A stretch of DNA of 64,000 bases from Hymenobacter cyanobacteriorum (GTDB taxonomy: Bacteria; Bacteroidota; Bacteroidia; Cytophagales; Hymenobacteraceae): positions 124,001 to 188,000 of the forward strand of contig NZ_JALBGC010000005.1 of NCBI RefSeq assembly GCF_022631375.1, written 5' to 3'. How positions within the stretch are numbered: the stretch's first letter is position 1; each line of letters begins with the position of its first letter. The position numbers were made by a program, and so were the translations under genes. This document shows positions 32,445 through 40,940 of this stretch, piece by piece. Under the pieces are notes generated by a model. It was not told the DNA's origin. It saw only the letters and a program-made list of their open reading frames with translations, and ran no database searches.

Positions 32445-33431
32445 CTAACGGCGACGACGAGCAGCCCGCCGCTCCAGCCGCTCGCGGTAGGTGCGGCCCG
32501 ATGCCATGTGCTTGATTTTGAGCTGAGTGCGCAGCGCGGGCGGCAGGGGCGTGCCGGCCAGGTAGCTGGTGCGCAGGGCATCGAATTTGGCGTCGGAATA
32601 CGGCGCGTTGTGAATGAACATGTACGCCACGCCGCCGGCCGTCAGCGCCAGCCCGAGGGCTACTTGTCCGGCGGGTGGGGCGCTGCTTTGGGGCTGGCCG
32701 TAGGGTGATGTCGAATTGTTGGTTTGGGTGGCACCCGTCATCAGGCGCAGGCCGGGCAGAGCCAGCAGAATGGGCAGCTGCCCGCCCAACCGTTTCGCCA
32801 AGAACAGTCCAAGCACGGCATCGAGCGTATCCTGCCGGGCATCGGCCAGCGCTTGCAGCGGAGCCGTTGCTGCCGGAGTCGTAGCCGTCGCTACGGGCGG
32901 CACGCTGGCCACCGGCGCGGCGGCGGGTTTGCCAGAACTGGGCATTGGCGGAACCGGCACTGGCGCGGCGGGCGCACCCTCCAGGGCCAGCAGTGGGTTG
33001 AGCGACGAGGCCGTGCCGTGTAGCGGCGCGAAGTTGCCACGCAGGCGGCGCTTCACGTCGGCCGGCAGATGGCCAGTGGCGGCCAGGTCGCGCAGTACGC
33101 GGTGCTCGCGCCCCCAGCCAAACTGGATGACCTTTTTGGTGCCCAGCAGCGCCAGCGCCGACCCAATAACCACGCCCGGCGTCCAGACCCCGGCGCTGGT
33201 GCTTTGCTGCGCCGGAATAATGGAAGCCGCCATGCCGGCTCCGCCAAATGCCAGCCAGCCAAACCCGCCGCCGCGCCGGCTCTGGAACAGCTCGTGCACA
33301 GCGCGGGCGGTGTCCTGGCGGGTGAGAGGGACGTTGGCGAAGTTGCTCATCGGGGCCGGGGCGGTTTGGGCGATGGCCGCCCCGTGGATAATCAAGCCGA
33401 ATAGCAACAGAAGAACGTAGCGAATTTTCAT
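32445..33431 (-). CDS. Exported membrane-associated protein with a duplicated unnamed domain
   Basis: 328-residue protein with a signal peptide ending AAIAQ. Two copies of one domain are visible: PLTRQDTARAVHELFQSRRG through LPADVKRRLRGN (about residues 32-130), and LADARQDTLDAVLGLFLAKR through LPPALRTQLKIKHM (about 190-315). They are joined by a Pro/Ala-rich linker. Each copy has two hydrophobic segments. The C-terminus is very basic (YRERLERRAARRRR). It is a paralogue of its neighbour at 31800-32279. Function unknown. The start at 33431 is chosen for the signal peptide. Confidence 0.8.
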   Translation of the reverse strand: MKIRYVLLLLFGLIIHGAAIAQTAPAPMSNFANVPLTRQDTARAVHELFQSRRGGGFGWLAFGGAGMAASIIPAQQSTSAGVWTPGVVIGSALALLGTKKVIQFGWGREHRVLRDLAATGHLPADVKRRLRGNFAPLHGTASSLNPLLALEGAPAAPVPVPPMPSSGKPAAAPVASVPPVATATTPAATAPLQALADARQDTLDAVLGLFLAKRLGGQLPILLALPGLRLMTGATQTNNSTSPYGQPQSSAPPAGQVALGLALTAGGVAYMFIHNAPYSDAKFDALRTSYLAGTPLPPALRTQLKIKHMASGRTYRERLERRAARRRR

Positions 33432-33495
33432 AAAAAGTGGAAAGGGTAAATTTCCCGCCAAGTTACCAGACTTTTGCGGGGCTTTGCTTTTCCTT

Positions 33496-34101
33496 ATGAG
33501 TGTTTTCACGACTTACCTCCAGCTCGGTTTCTTGCACATCTGCACGCCGCGCGCGGCCGACCACCTCACGTTTCTGCTGGCGCTGTGCGCACCCTACGTG
33601 CTGGCCGACTGGCGGCGCGTGCTGGCCCTGGTCACGAGCTTCACGGTAGGCCACTCGCTCACGCTGGCGCTGGCCACGCTGGGACTAGTGGCGTTCAAGC
33701 CCACCATTATCGAAGCGCTGATTCCGGTGACCATTATGATTACAGCGCTGTGGAATCTGCGCGGTGCGGGGGCGGCTACGGCGCGGCCCACGCTGCGGCC
33801 GGCCCCGGTGCTGGCGGCCGCGCCCAACGCGCTGGCCCTGGGCTTCGGGCTGATTCACGGGCTGGGCTTCTCGAACTATCTGCGGCAACTGCTGGGCGCC
33901 AATAGCCGGCCGGTGCAGGAGCTGCTGGCCTTCAACGTGGGCGTGGAGCTGGGCCAGGTGCTCATCGTGGCAGCTATTCTGCTGCTAGGGGCATTGCTGC
34001 TGCGCGGTTTCGGCGTGGCCCGGCGCGACTGGCTGCTCACGATGAGCGGTGCGGCCTTGGGTATTGCCGTCCTGCTGCTGGTGCAGCTGCTATGGCCGTA
34101 G
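33496..34101 (+). CDS. HupE/UreJ family membrane protein
   Basis: 201-residue integral membrane protein with about six helices. GFLHICTPRAADHLTFLLAL, VTSFTVGHSLTLAL and GLIHGLGFSNYL carry the conserved His residues of the HupE/UreJ-2 family; in hydrogenase and urease contexts members are linked to nickel or cobalt transport. No hydrogenase or urease gene is in the window, so the substrate is open. The start at 33496 is chosen because the shorter form begins the first helix. It is divergent from the duplicated-domain gene, with a 64-base gap. Confidence 0.88.
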   Translation: MSVFTTYLQLGFLHICTPRAADHLTFLLALCAPYVLADWRRVLALVTSFTVGHSLTLALATLGLVAFKPTIIEALIPVTIMITALWNLRGAGAATARPTLRPAPVLAAAPNALALGFGLIHGLGFSNYLRQLLGANSRPVQELLAFNVGVELGQVLIVAAILLLGALLLRGFGVARRDWLLTMSGAALGIAVLLLVQLLWP

Positions 34102-34142
34102 GGGCGGGGGAGAGCCGGGAGGTGAATCAGAGAACGAAAAAG

Positions 34143-34256
34143 AACGTCATGCCGAGCGCAGCCGAGGCATCTCGCGTGCCACCACTAATCAAACACGGCT
34201 TCACGATTGAATCACGGCCACACGCAAGATGCCTCGGTTGCGCTCGGCATGACGTT
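34143..34256. repeat. Interspersed palindrome, AACGTCATGCCGAGCGCAGC type
   Basis: The left arm at 34143-34178 and right arm at 34221-34256 are near-perfect reverse complements (mismatches in the CGCAGC/CGGTTG part and inner ends). It sits between the HupE-like gene and the M1 peptidase. Confidence 0.9.
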
Positions 34257-34380
34257 TCGATGGCTCTTCCATTTGCCCCTTGTTGCCGACCCGCTGACAC
34301 TGCCGCAACCTTGCCGTAACTTTAAGCGACCTTATCGGTCGCAAATTTCTAATCTGATTTTCCCACTTCACGCTTTTTCT

Positions 34381-36744
34381 ATGCGTCGTCTTTTATTCGC
34401 CGGTCTGGTGCTGGCCGTGGCGGGCCGGCAGGCCGCCGTGGCCCAGAACACCAATTCGGGCACCGACAAATTTGCGCAGCTCGAAACGATGCTGCCCACG
34501 CCCAACAGCTACCGCACCGCCAGCGGCGCGCCCGGCACCGACTACTGGCAGCAGCGCGCCGACTACGACATCAAAGTCACGCTCGACGATGCCAAGCAGG
34601 CCCTCACCGGCCGCGAAACCATCACCTACACCAACCTCTCGCCCGATGCGCTGCCCTACCTCTGGGTGCAGCTCGACCAGAACATCTTCGAGAAAAACTC
34701 CATCGCCAACGCCACCCAGGTGGGCCAGCTGCAGGACAAGATGACGTTCCAGGCCGTGGAGGGCATGACCTCGAACTTCGACGGTGGCTTCAAAATCGAA
34801 GCCGTGACCGGCAAGGACGGCCGCGCCCTGCACACCGTGACCAACAACACGATGATGCGCGTGGACCTGCCCACGCCGCTGCTGCCGCGCCAGTCGGTGT
34901 CGTTCAGCGTGAAGTGGCACTACAACATCACCGACCAGTACAAGCAGGGCGGGCGCAGCGGCTTCGAGTACTTCGCCGATGACAAGAACTACCTCTACGA
35001 GATGGCCCAGTTCTACCCGCGCATGGCTGTGTATTCGGATAACCAAGGCTGGCAGCATAAGCAGTTCCTCGGCAACGGCGAATTCACGCTGCCTTTCGGC
35101 GACTACAAGGTGAGCATCACCGCGCCCGCCGACCACATCGTGGGTGCCACCGGCACGCTGCAAAACGCCGCGCAGGTGCTTTCGGCTACGCAAATGAAGC
35201 GCTGGGAGCAGGCCAAATCAGCCACCAAGCCCGTGCTCATCGTGAGCCAGGACGAGGCCGTGAAAAACGAAAGCAGCCGCGCCACCGGCACCAAAACCTG
35301 GACCTTCGCCGCCAAAAACGTGCGTGACTTTGCCTGGGCCAGCTCGCGCAAGTTCATCTGGGATGCCATGCAGATTAAGGAAGAAGGCAAGCCCGTGATG
35401 TGCATGAGCTACTACCCCAAGGAGGGCAACCCGCTCTGGGGCCAGTACTCGACGCAGGTGGTGGCGCACACCATCAAAACCTACTCGAAATACACCATCC
35501 CGTACCAGTACCCCGTCGCCATTTCGGTGCACGGCCCGGTGGGCGGCATGGAGTACCCGATGCTGTGCTTCAACGGCGGCCGCCCCGAGAAGGACGGTAC
35601 CTACTCGCAGAACACGAAATACGGGATGATTTCGGTGATTATCCACGAAGTGGGCCACAACTTCTTCCCCATGATTATCAACTCCGACGAGCGGCAGTGG
35701 ACGTGGATGGACGAGGGCTTGAACTCGTTCGTGCAGTTCCTGACGGAGCAGGAGTGGGAGCGCAACTACCCCTCGCGCCGCGGCGAGCCCCGCAACATCG
35801 CGGCCTACATGGCCACGGCCGACAACCTGCAGTCGCCGATTATGATTAACTCGGAGTCGGCCCTGCAATTCGGTAACAACGCCTACGGCAAGCCCGCCAC
35901 CGCCCTGAACGTGCTGCGCGAAACGGTGATGGGCCGCGAGCTGTTCGACTACGCCTTCAAGACCTACGCCAAGCGCTGGGCCTACAAGCACCCCACGCCC
36001 GCCGACCTGTTCCGCACCATGGAAGATGCCTCGGCCGTCGACCTCGACTGGTTCTGGCGCGGCTGGTTCTACACCACCGAGCACACCGACATTGCCCTGG
36101 AATCGGTGAAGAGCTACAACGCCAGCACCCGCAACCCGCAGATTGAAAATGCCCGCCTGCAGCAGCAGAAAGCCGCCGCGCCGCAGTCCATCACGGCCCA
36201 GCGCAACGCCACCGACATTCCCAAAACGCTGGTGGACGAAAAGCCCGAGCTGAAGGACTTCTACAACAACTACGACCCGCTGGCCGTGACGCCCGCCGAC
36301 CAGCAGCGCTACACCGCCATGCTTAACGGCCTCACGCCCGAGCAGCAGCAGCGCCTCGGCGACTCGCAGAGCAACTTCTACGAGCTGAGCCTGCGCAACG
36401 TGGGCGGCCTGGTGATGCCCGTCATCGTGCAGATGACTTACGCCGACAACACCCAGGAAATCCAGACCATCCCGGCCGAAATCTGGCGCAAAAACAACGC
36501 CCAGGTTACCAAGGTCATCGTAACCAAGAAGCCCGTTATCAGCTTCGTCATCGACCCCTTCCAGCAAACGGCCGACACGGATTTGAGCAACAACGCTTTC
36601 CCGCGCCAGCCCGCGTCCTCACGCTTCGAGCTGTTTGAGCAGCAGCGCCCGCAGGCCCCCGCCAACCCCATGCAGCAGGCCGCCAAAGCCTCGGCCAGCC
36701 CCATGCAGAAGCTGGAGCAGAAGCCCGGCAGCAGCGGGAATTAA
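34381..36744 (+). CDS. Secreted M1-family metallopeptidase
   Basis: 787-residue zinc aminopeptidase-like enzyme with a signal peptide (MRRLLFAGLVLAVAGRQAAVAQ). The zinc site is complete: HEVGHN with His422, Glu423 and His426, and Glu445 in WMDEGL, the HExxH-x18-E pattern of M1. The exopeptidase-type GxMEN motif appears as GGMEYP. After the catalytic domain there is a helical segment and a C-terminal beta domain, ending in a Gln/Pro/Ala-rich tail. The likely role is peptide processing in the periplasm or outside the cell. The start at 34381 is chosen for the signal peptide. Confidence 0.93.
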   Translation: MRRLLFAGLVLAVAGRQAAVAQNTNSGTDKFAQLETMLPTPNSYRTASGAPGTDYWQQRADYDIKVTLDDAKQALTGRETITYTNLSPDALPYLWVQLDQNIFEKNSIANATQVGQLQDKMTFQAVEGMTSNFDGGFKIEAVTGKDGRALHTVTNNTMMRVDLPTPLLPRQSVSFSVKWHYNITDQYKQGGRSGFEYFADDKNYLYEMAQFYPRMAVYSDNQGWQHKQFLGNGEFTLPFGDYKVSITAPADHIVGATGTLQNAAQVLSATQMKRWEQAKSATKPVLIVSQDEAVKNESSRATGTKTWTFAAKNVRDFAWASSRKFIWDAMQIKEEGKPVMCMSYYPKEGNPLWGQYSTQVVAHTIKTYSKYTIPYQYPVAISVHGPVGGMEYPMLCFNGGRPEKDGTYSQNTKYGMISVIIHEVGHNFFPMIINSDERQWTWMDEGLNSFVQFLTEQEWERNYPSRRGEPRNIAAYMATADNLQSPIMINSESALQFGNNAYGKPATALNVLRETVMGRELFDYAFKTYAKRWAYKHPTPADLFRTMEDASAVDLDWFWRGWFYTTEHTDIALESVKSYNASTRNPQIENARLQQQKAAAPQSITAQRNATDIPKTLVDEKPELKDFYNNYDPLAVTPADQQRYTAMLNGLTPEQQQRLGDSQSNFYELSLRNVGGLVMPVIVQMTYADNTQEIQTIPAEIWRKNNAQVTKVIVTKKPVISFVIDPFQQTADTDLSNNAFPRQPASSRFELFEQQRPQAPANPMQQAAKASASPMQKLEQKPGSSGN

Positions 36745-36754
36745 TCGCGCCATC

Positions 36755-36971
36755 TGTCATTGCGAGTGGAGCGCAGCGGAACGCGGCAAACGAAGTTCAG
36801 CGCAGCTAATCCTTCCTCTCAATACAGAAATCCTGATAATGTGAAAAGCCCCGGCACTGCGCAGTGCCGGGGCTTTTTGCTGATAAGAATTGTGCGTCAA
36901 AAAAAGGCTTTGTCGCGTCTCAAGGGTTTCTGCATCGAGGGGAAGGATTGCCGCGCTACGCTCGCAATGAC
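36755..36971. repeat. Wide interspersed palindrome, TGTCATTGCGAG type, enclosing a terminator
   Basis: The left end TGTCATTGCGAGTGGAGCGC at 36755 and the right end CGCTACGCTCGCAATGACA at 36953-36971 are reverse-complementary with mismatches. The interior of about 150 bases is longer than in other copies and contains the terminator at 36843-36878. Confidence 0.75.
36843..36878. terminator. Bidirectional terminator between M1 peptidase and cytochrome b genes
   Basis: AAAAGCCCCGGCACTGC pairs perfectly with GCAGTGCCGGGGCTTTT; A- and T-runs flank it on both sides. Confidence 0.92.
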
Positions 36972-36979
36972 AACTGCCT

Positions 36980-37645
36980 CTAAGCTTTCGGCTGGATATT
37001 CGGGGCCTCGCCGCCCACCATGCGCGAAATCAGCCCGTGGTCTTCTTTACTCTCGGCCCACACCACGCCCACCACGTGAATCAGGATGAAGCCGATAATC
37101 AGGTACATCGTCACGTTGTGAATTTCCTCGGCGGTGTGGTGAATGCCTTTCAGCCACGACACGTCCTCGAATACCAGAATCAGCCCGGTGCACACCATGA
37201 TGGTGATAAAAAGGTAGAACAGCGCGTAAGTAGTTTTGGCAAACAGAATTTTGCCCGCCTTGCTTTTATCCGCCGGCGGAGCCAGGCGATAGCGACGCAG
37301 AATCTCCATCAGCCGCGCCGAGAAGCGCAGATTCGAGGGCCCCGTGAGCTGCAGGCCCAGCCGGAAAACCCACAGCGCCACCAGCGTCCAGCCGAAGTAG
37401 ATGTGCCACGCCCAGATGCGCTCGCTGATAATATGCGCCAGCTCGCGCGCCTGCGGCACCGAAACCTCCTTGCCCGACGACTGCAGTTCGGGTACCGCCG
37501 TCTTAGCCTTCACAATCACCTTCTGAAACAGAATGGTCATCAATTGCAGGCTAATCAGCAGCGCGTTGGCCCAGTGCCAGAAGCGCAGCGGGCCGCGGTA
37601 GTCTTTCACGGGTACTTCGACGGCGGGGGCAATGCTCGTGTCCAT
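36980..37645 (-). CDS. Cytochrome b561-type membrane protein
   Basis: 221-residue di-haem b-type cytochrome of the bacterial cytochrome b561/Ni-Fe hydrogenase B-type group. Four helices carry candidate haem ligands His24 (RFWHWANALL), His81 (AWHIYFGW), His176 (EEIHNVTM) and His190 (FILIHVVG). It would pass electrons between a periplasmic partner and the quinone pool; no partner dehydrogenase is adjacent. The aminotransferase gene ends 24 bases upstream on the same strand, so the two may be co-transcribed. Confidence 0.88.
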   Translation of the reverse strand: MDTSIAPAVEVPVKDYRGPLRFWHWANALLISLQLMTILFQKVIVKAKTAVPELQSSGKEVSVPQARELAHIISERIWAWHIYFGWTLVALWVFRLGLQLTGPSNLRFSARLMEILRRYRLAPPADKSKAGKILFAKTTYALFYLFITIMVCTGLILVFEDVSWLKGIHHTAEEIHNVTMYLIIGFILIHVVGVVWAESKEDHGLISRMVGGEAPNIQPKA

Positions 37646-37669
37646 TCAGAATTAAAAAGAGATTAAAAA

Positions 37670-38908
37670 CTAAGAAGCAATGGCAGCTTCTACGAAGGCT
37701 GCGGGCGCTGGTTCCACGCGGCCGGGATATTCGAGCAGCGCCTGTGCCAAACAGTCGAAAGCCGCCGCCAGGTCGGTCTGGTTGATGACGTAGGCCAGGC
37801 GCACTTCCTGCCGGCCCAGGCCCGGCGTCTGGTAGAAGCCGTTGGCGGGCGACAGCATCAGCGTCTGGTTGTTTAGCGTAAAATCTTCGAGCAGCCACTG
37901 GCCGAAAGTTTCGGCATCATCCACGGGCAAGCGGGCCACCACGTAGAACGCCCCGCCCGGCACCGGGCACGTCACGCCGGGCATGGCGCGCAGGCGACGC
38001 ACGGTGAGGTCGCGGCGGGCCTGGTATTCGGCCCGGGTTTCGTCGAAGTAGGTACTGGGCAGGTCGGCAGCGGCTTCGGCGGCAATCATCTCCAGCACCG
38101 GCGGGCAAATGCGCATCTGGCCAAAGTGGAACGCGGCCTGCCACACCTCGGGGTTGCGCGTGACGAGCGCGCCCACGCGGGCCCCGCAGGCGCTGTAGCG
38201 CTTCGAGATGGTATCGAGCAGTACCACGTGCTCTTCGCCACCTTCCAGGCTCAGGGCGCTGGTGGCCTGCGCGCCATCGTAGCAGTATTCGCGGTAGGCT
38301 TCATCGGAAAGCAGGTACAAGTCGTGCCGTTTGCACAGGCCCAGCAGGGCGTCCAGCTCGGCCCGCGTGTACACGTAGCCTGTGGGGTTGCTGGGGTTGC
38401 AGATGAGCACGGCGCGGGTGCGGGGCGTAATCACGGCCTCAAAATCGGCCAGCGGCGGCAGCGCAAAACCGTCCTCAATATGGGCCGTGACGGTGACGAT
38501 GTGCACGCCCGCCGCAATGGCAAACGCCGTGTAGGTGCCGTAGAAGGGCTCGGCGATGATGACTTCATCGCCGGGGTTCAGGCAGGTGAGCAGGGCAAAC
38601 AGAATGGCCTCGCTGCCAGCCGTGGTCACCAGTATGTCGTCGTAGCGCGCCGGAATGCCGGCCCGCTGGTAGTAGGCTTCGAGCTTGCGGCGGTAGCTCT
38701 CGGTGCCCGCGCCGGGCGCGTAGCCGAGCACGGCCACGTCGGCGGTGCGCACGGCTTCCAGCAGGGCGGGGGGCGTCAGCACATCGGGCTGGCCGATGTT
38801 GAGCGGGTACACGGTTTTGCCCTGGCGGCGGGCAGCCTCGGCGTAGGGCAGCAGTTTGCGAAACGGCGAAACGGGCATGTCCTGCCCACGTTGGGATACT
38901 ACTGGCAT
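37670..38908 (-). CDS. PLP-dependent aminotransferase, class I/II
   Basis: 412-residue fold-type I aminotransferase of the AspC group. PLP-binding features are TTAGSEAILFAL, NPSNPTGYVY (the NPTG motif), LSDEAYREY, and the Schiff-base Lys in TISKRYSACGARVGALV. It ends with the usual small domain (VRLAYVINQTDL). The substrate is not determined; alanine, aspartate or aromatic amino acids are possible. The start at 38908 matches the family; an upstream in-frame extension adds 11 residues of no similarity. Confidence 0.93.
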   Translation of the reverse strand: MPVVSQRGQDMPVSPFRKLLPYAEAARRQGKTVYPLNIGQPDVLTPPALLEAVRTADVAVLGYAPGAGTESYRRKLEAYYQRAGIPARYDDILVTTAGSEAILFALLTCLNPGDEVIIAEPFYGTYTAFAIAAGVHIVTVTAHIEDGFALPPLADFEAVITPRTRAVLICNPSNPTGYVYTRAELDALLGLCKRHDLYLLSDEAYREYCYDGAQATSALSLEGGEEHVVLLDTISKRYSACGARVGALVTRNPEVWQAAFHFGQMRICPPVLEMIAAEAAADLPSTYFDETRAEYQARRDLTVRRLRAMPGVTCPVPGGAFYVVARLPVDDAETFGQWLLEDFTLNNQTLMLSPANGFYQTPGLGRQEVRLAYVINQTDLAAAFDCLAQALLEYPGRVEPAPAAFVEAAIAS

Positions 38909-38990
38909 AAGAATCAAACGGTAGGGCCCGGCCGCCTCCAATACGGCCCGCCCTTACCCATAAAAGCTAAAGTTAACGGCCTACGGCCGG

Positions 38991-39965
38991 TTACAAGCAC
39001 TTCTTATACAGATTGTATAGAATGCGGTTGTCGGCATCGGTCAACGGCCCGTTCACGTTCTGCTGAATAAAGTGGAGCTTAAACGCCCGAATGGCCGCCG
39101 GCAAATCGCGCGTGTCGTAGCCGATAATGCGCAGCGCCTCGCGCGGATTGAATACCGTAATCGGCCCGTTCAATCGGGCCAGTTGGGCGTCAACCCGGCT
39201 GGTATCGACGGGCAGGGGAGTAGTCGGCGCGGTGTCGTCGGTTTCGGGCAGGCGCGGCGTTAGCAGGCGGCCGGCCAGCGCGGCGGCGCTGTCGGGCCCG
39301 AAGGGGCTGGGTAGCGGCCCGGCATCGTACCACAGCCCGAAGCCGCTATCCGCCAGCCGCTTCCAGGGGAAGCGGGCGCTGGGGTCGTTTTTGCGGCTGG
39401 GCGCAATGTCGGCGTGGCCGATGAAGTTGGCGGCGGGAATTCCGTAGTCCTTTTTCAGCCCCGCCAGAATGTGCAACAAGCTGGTAATCTGGGCCTCGGC
39501 GAAAGGCTCGGTGCCGTTGTTATCCAGCTCAATACCGATGGAGCAGGAGTTCAGGTCGGTGTTGTTGCCCCAACGCGCTACGCCGCCATGCCAGGCGCGC
39601 AGGTAGTCGTTCAGCATGTGGTATACCCGGCCATCGCGCCCAATCACATAGTGCGCGCTTACCTGCGTGCGCGTCAGCGTGAAGGTTTTCAGCGTTTGCG
39701 CCGTCGAATCCTGCGCCGTGTGGTGAATGACGACGTAGTTGGGCTTGCGCAGGTTGAAATTGGTGGTGCCCACCCAGTATTTGCCCAGCAGGCTGTCGCC
39801 GCCCGGCGTGGGCGGCGGCGTGGCGCGCAGGGCGGCGGCGTAGGCCTTCACCTGGGCTTTGTACGACTTGTTGGTGAGGGCGTAAGGATTTTTAGCAGTA
39901 GTGCAGGCGGCCAAGGTACCAATAGCCAGCAGGCCCAAATAGTCAAAGGGGAAGCAACGTTTCAT
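38991..39965 (-). CDS. N-acetylmuramoyl-L-alanine amidase lipoprotein (amidase_2)
   Basis: 324-residue lipoprotein (lipobox LAACT). The amidase_2/AmpD-like domain has Zn ligands in VVIHHTAQ and GHADIAPSRKNDPS, with SAHYVIGRDGRVYHMLNDYLRAWHGG and SIGIELDNNG between. It cleaves peptide stems from muramic acid in peptidoglycan. The C-terminal about 60 residues (LRIIGYDTRDLPAAIRAFKLHFIQ) form a peptidoglycan-binding-like helical domain. The start at 39965 is chosen for the lipoprotein signal. Confidence 0.92.
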   Translation of the reverse strand: MKRCFPFDYLGLLAIGTLAACTTAKNPYALTNKSYKAQVKAYAAALRATPPPTPGGDSLLGKYWVGTTNFNLRKPNYVVIHHTAQDSTAQTLKTFTLTRTQVSAHYVIGRDGRVYHMLNDYLRAWHGGVARWGNNTDLNSCSIGIELDNNGTEPFAEAQITSLLHILAGLKKDYGIPAANFIGHADIAPSRKNDPSARFPWKRLADSGFGLWYDAGPLPSPFGPDSAAALAGRLLTPRLPETDDTAPTTPLPVDTSRVDAQLARLNGPITVFNPREALRIIGYDTRDLPAAIRAFKLHFIQQNVNGPLTDADNRILYNLYKKCL

Positions 39966-40016
39966 CGCCGTGAAAGTACGTCGGCAAGCCCGCTGCAACC
40001 ATGAAAAAGGCCATTA

Positions 40017-40784
40017 TTATGGCTGCGGGGCCCGTTTGGAAAGCCGGTGTGGGTAGAATACCGCCCCAAAGCTGACGAATAAGCTATTGTCAAACACATT
40101 GCGGGTCGAATAGTCCGTTGCGCGCCGGCTGCTACAATCAACCGACAAACCGGCCGCCACCTGGAACTGCAGACAGTTGAAGCGGCCGGCATAAGGCCCC
40201 ATGCGACCAAAAACCATGGGCTCCAGCCGTAGCGTAGAAGCCGGCCCCAGCGCGATTCCCCGGTCGCTCAGCTCATCGAAATGCACTTGGGTGAGGCGCG
40301 ACGCAACCCCCACACTGCCAATGCGTCGCTGGTACATCGCATATGCCTCGCCGAATATTTTCCGGTATTGCCCATCATACTGCCGATAGGTGACGACCGA
40401 CGAAGACCCGAATAGCCCAACATCGCGAAAACCGCGCTGGTTGTGGCCCGCGCCGCCGCCCACCAGCGCCCCCACCACCCAGTACTCGCGCAGCGGCCAG
40501 TAGCCGCCCACGGCGGCCTCAAACTGCTTCACCCGAAAGTAGATGCTGTCGTTCTGGTCTTTTTTCAGACTGCCGGCTGCTCGCACCAGCACGTGCGATA
40601 ACGGCGAATAAGCCACCGCCCCCTCTACCCGGGTGTTGACGTGCAAGATGGCCGACACTTCGGCCTCACCCTTGGCGCGGATGCTTGGTGCAGCACAATG
40701 CATCGGCGCGTACAATGCGCAGCTCGCCAATGAGCCCGCACCAAGTAGCGCAATATAGGTAACCAAACGGTAGAGTAACCTCAT
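40017..40784 (-). CDS. Outer-membrane barrel-like lipoprotein
   Basis: 255-residue protein with a lipoprotein signal (GAGSLASC). The body has regular beta-strands (VEGAVAYSPLSHVLVRAAGSL, AAVGGYWPLREYWVVGALVGGG, FQVAAGLSVDCSS) and ends in SLFVSFGAVFYP followed by a basic tail, as a small outer-membrane beta-barrel might. No named family is recognised. It lies 51 bases upstream of the amidase gene on the same strand. Confidence 0.7.
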   Translation of the reverse strand: MRLLYRLVTYIALLGAGSLASCALYAPMHCAAPSIRAKGEAEVSAILHVNTRVEGAVAYSPLSHVLVRAAGSLKKDQNDSIYFRVKQFEAAVGGYWPLREYWVVGALVGGGAGHNQRGFRDVGLFGSSSVVTYRQYDGQYRKIFGEAYAMYQRRIGSVGVASRLTQVHFDELSDRGIALGPASTLRLEPMVFGRMGPYAGRFNCLQFQVAAGLSVDCSSRRATDYSTRNVFDNSLFVSFGAVFYPHRLSKRAPQP

Positions 40785-40860
40785 AATTAGTGAGGAAAAA
40801 GCCAGCGTTTATAACTGCCGGGCCGTGGAAAGGAGCGGTGAAAATACAGGCTTACCGCTA

Positions 40861-40900
40861 AAAAAGAAGCCCCCGCAACTTTCGTTGCGAGGGCTTCTTA
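40861..40900 (-). terminator. Terminator downstream of rny
   Basis: AAGAAGCCCCCGCAAC pairs with GTTGCGAGGGCTTCTT. On the minus strand the stem is followed by a T-run (the A-run at 40861-40866). Confidence 0.85.
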
Positions 40901-40940
40901 AGGCTCAATCAAAGGCGCAAGCTGAAGCGTGCGCTACAGC

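Noticed and set aside
35218..36567. 449-codon frame antisense to the M1 peptidase
   Set aside because: Shadow of a strong plus-strand gene with HExxH-x18-E.
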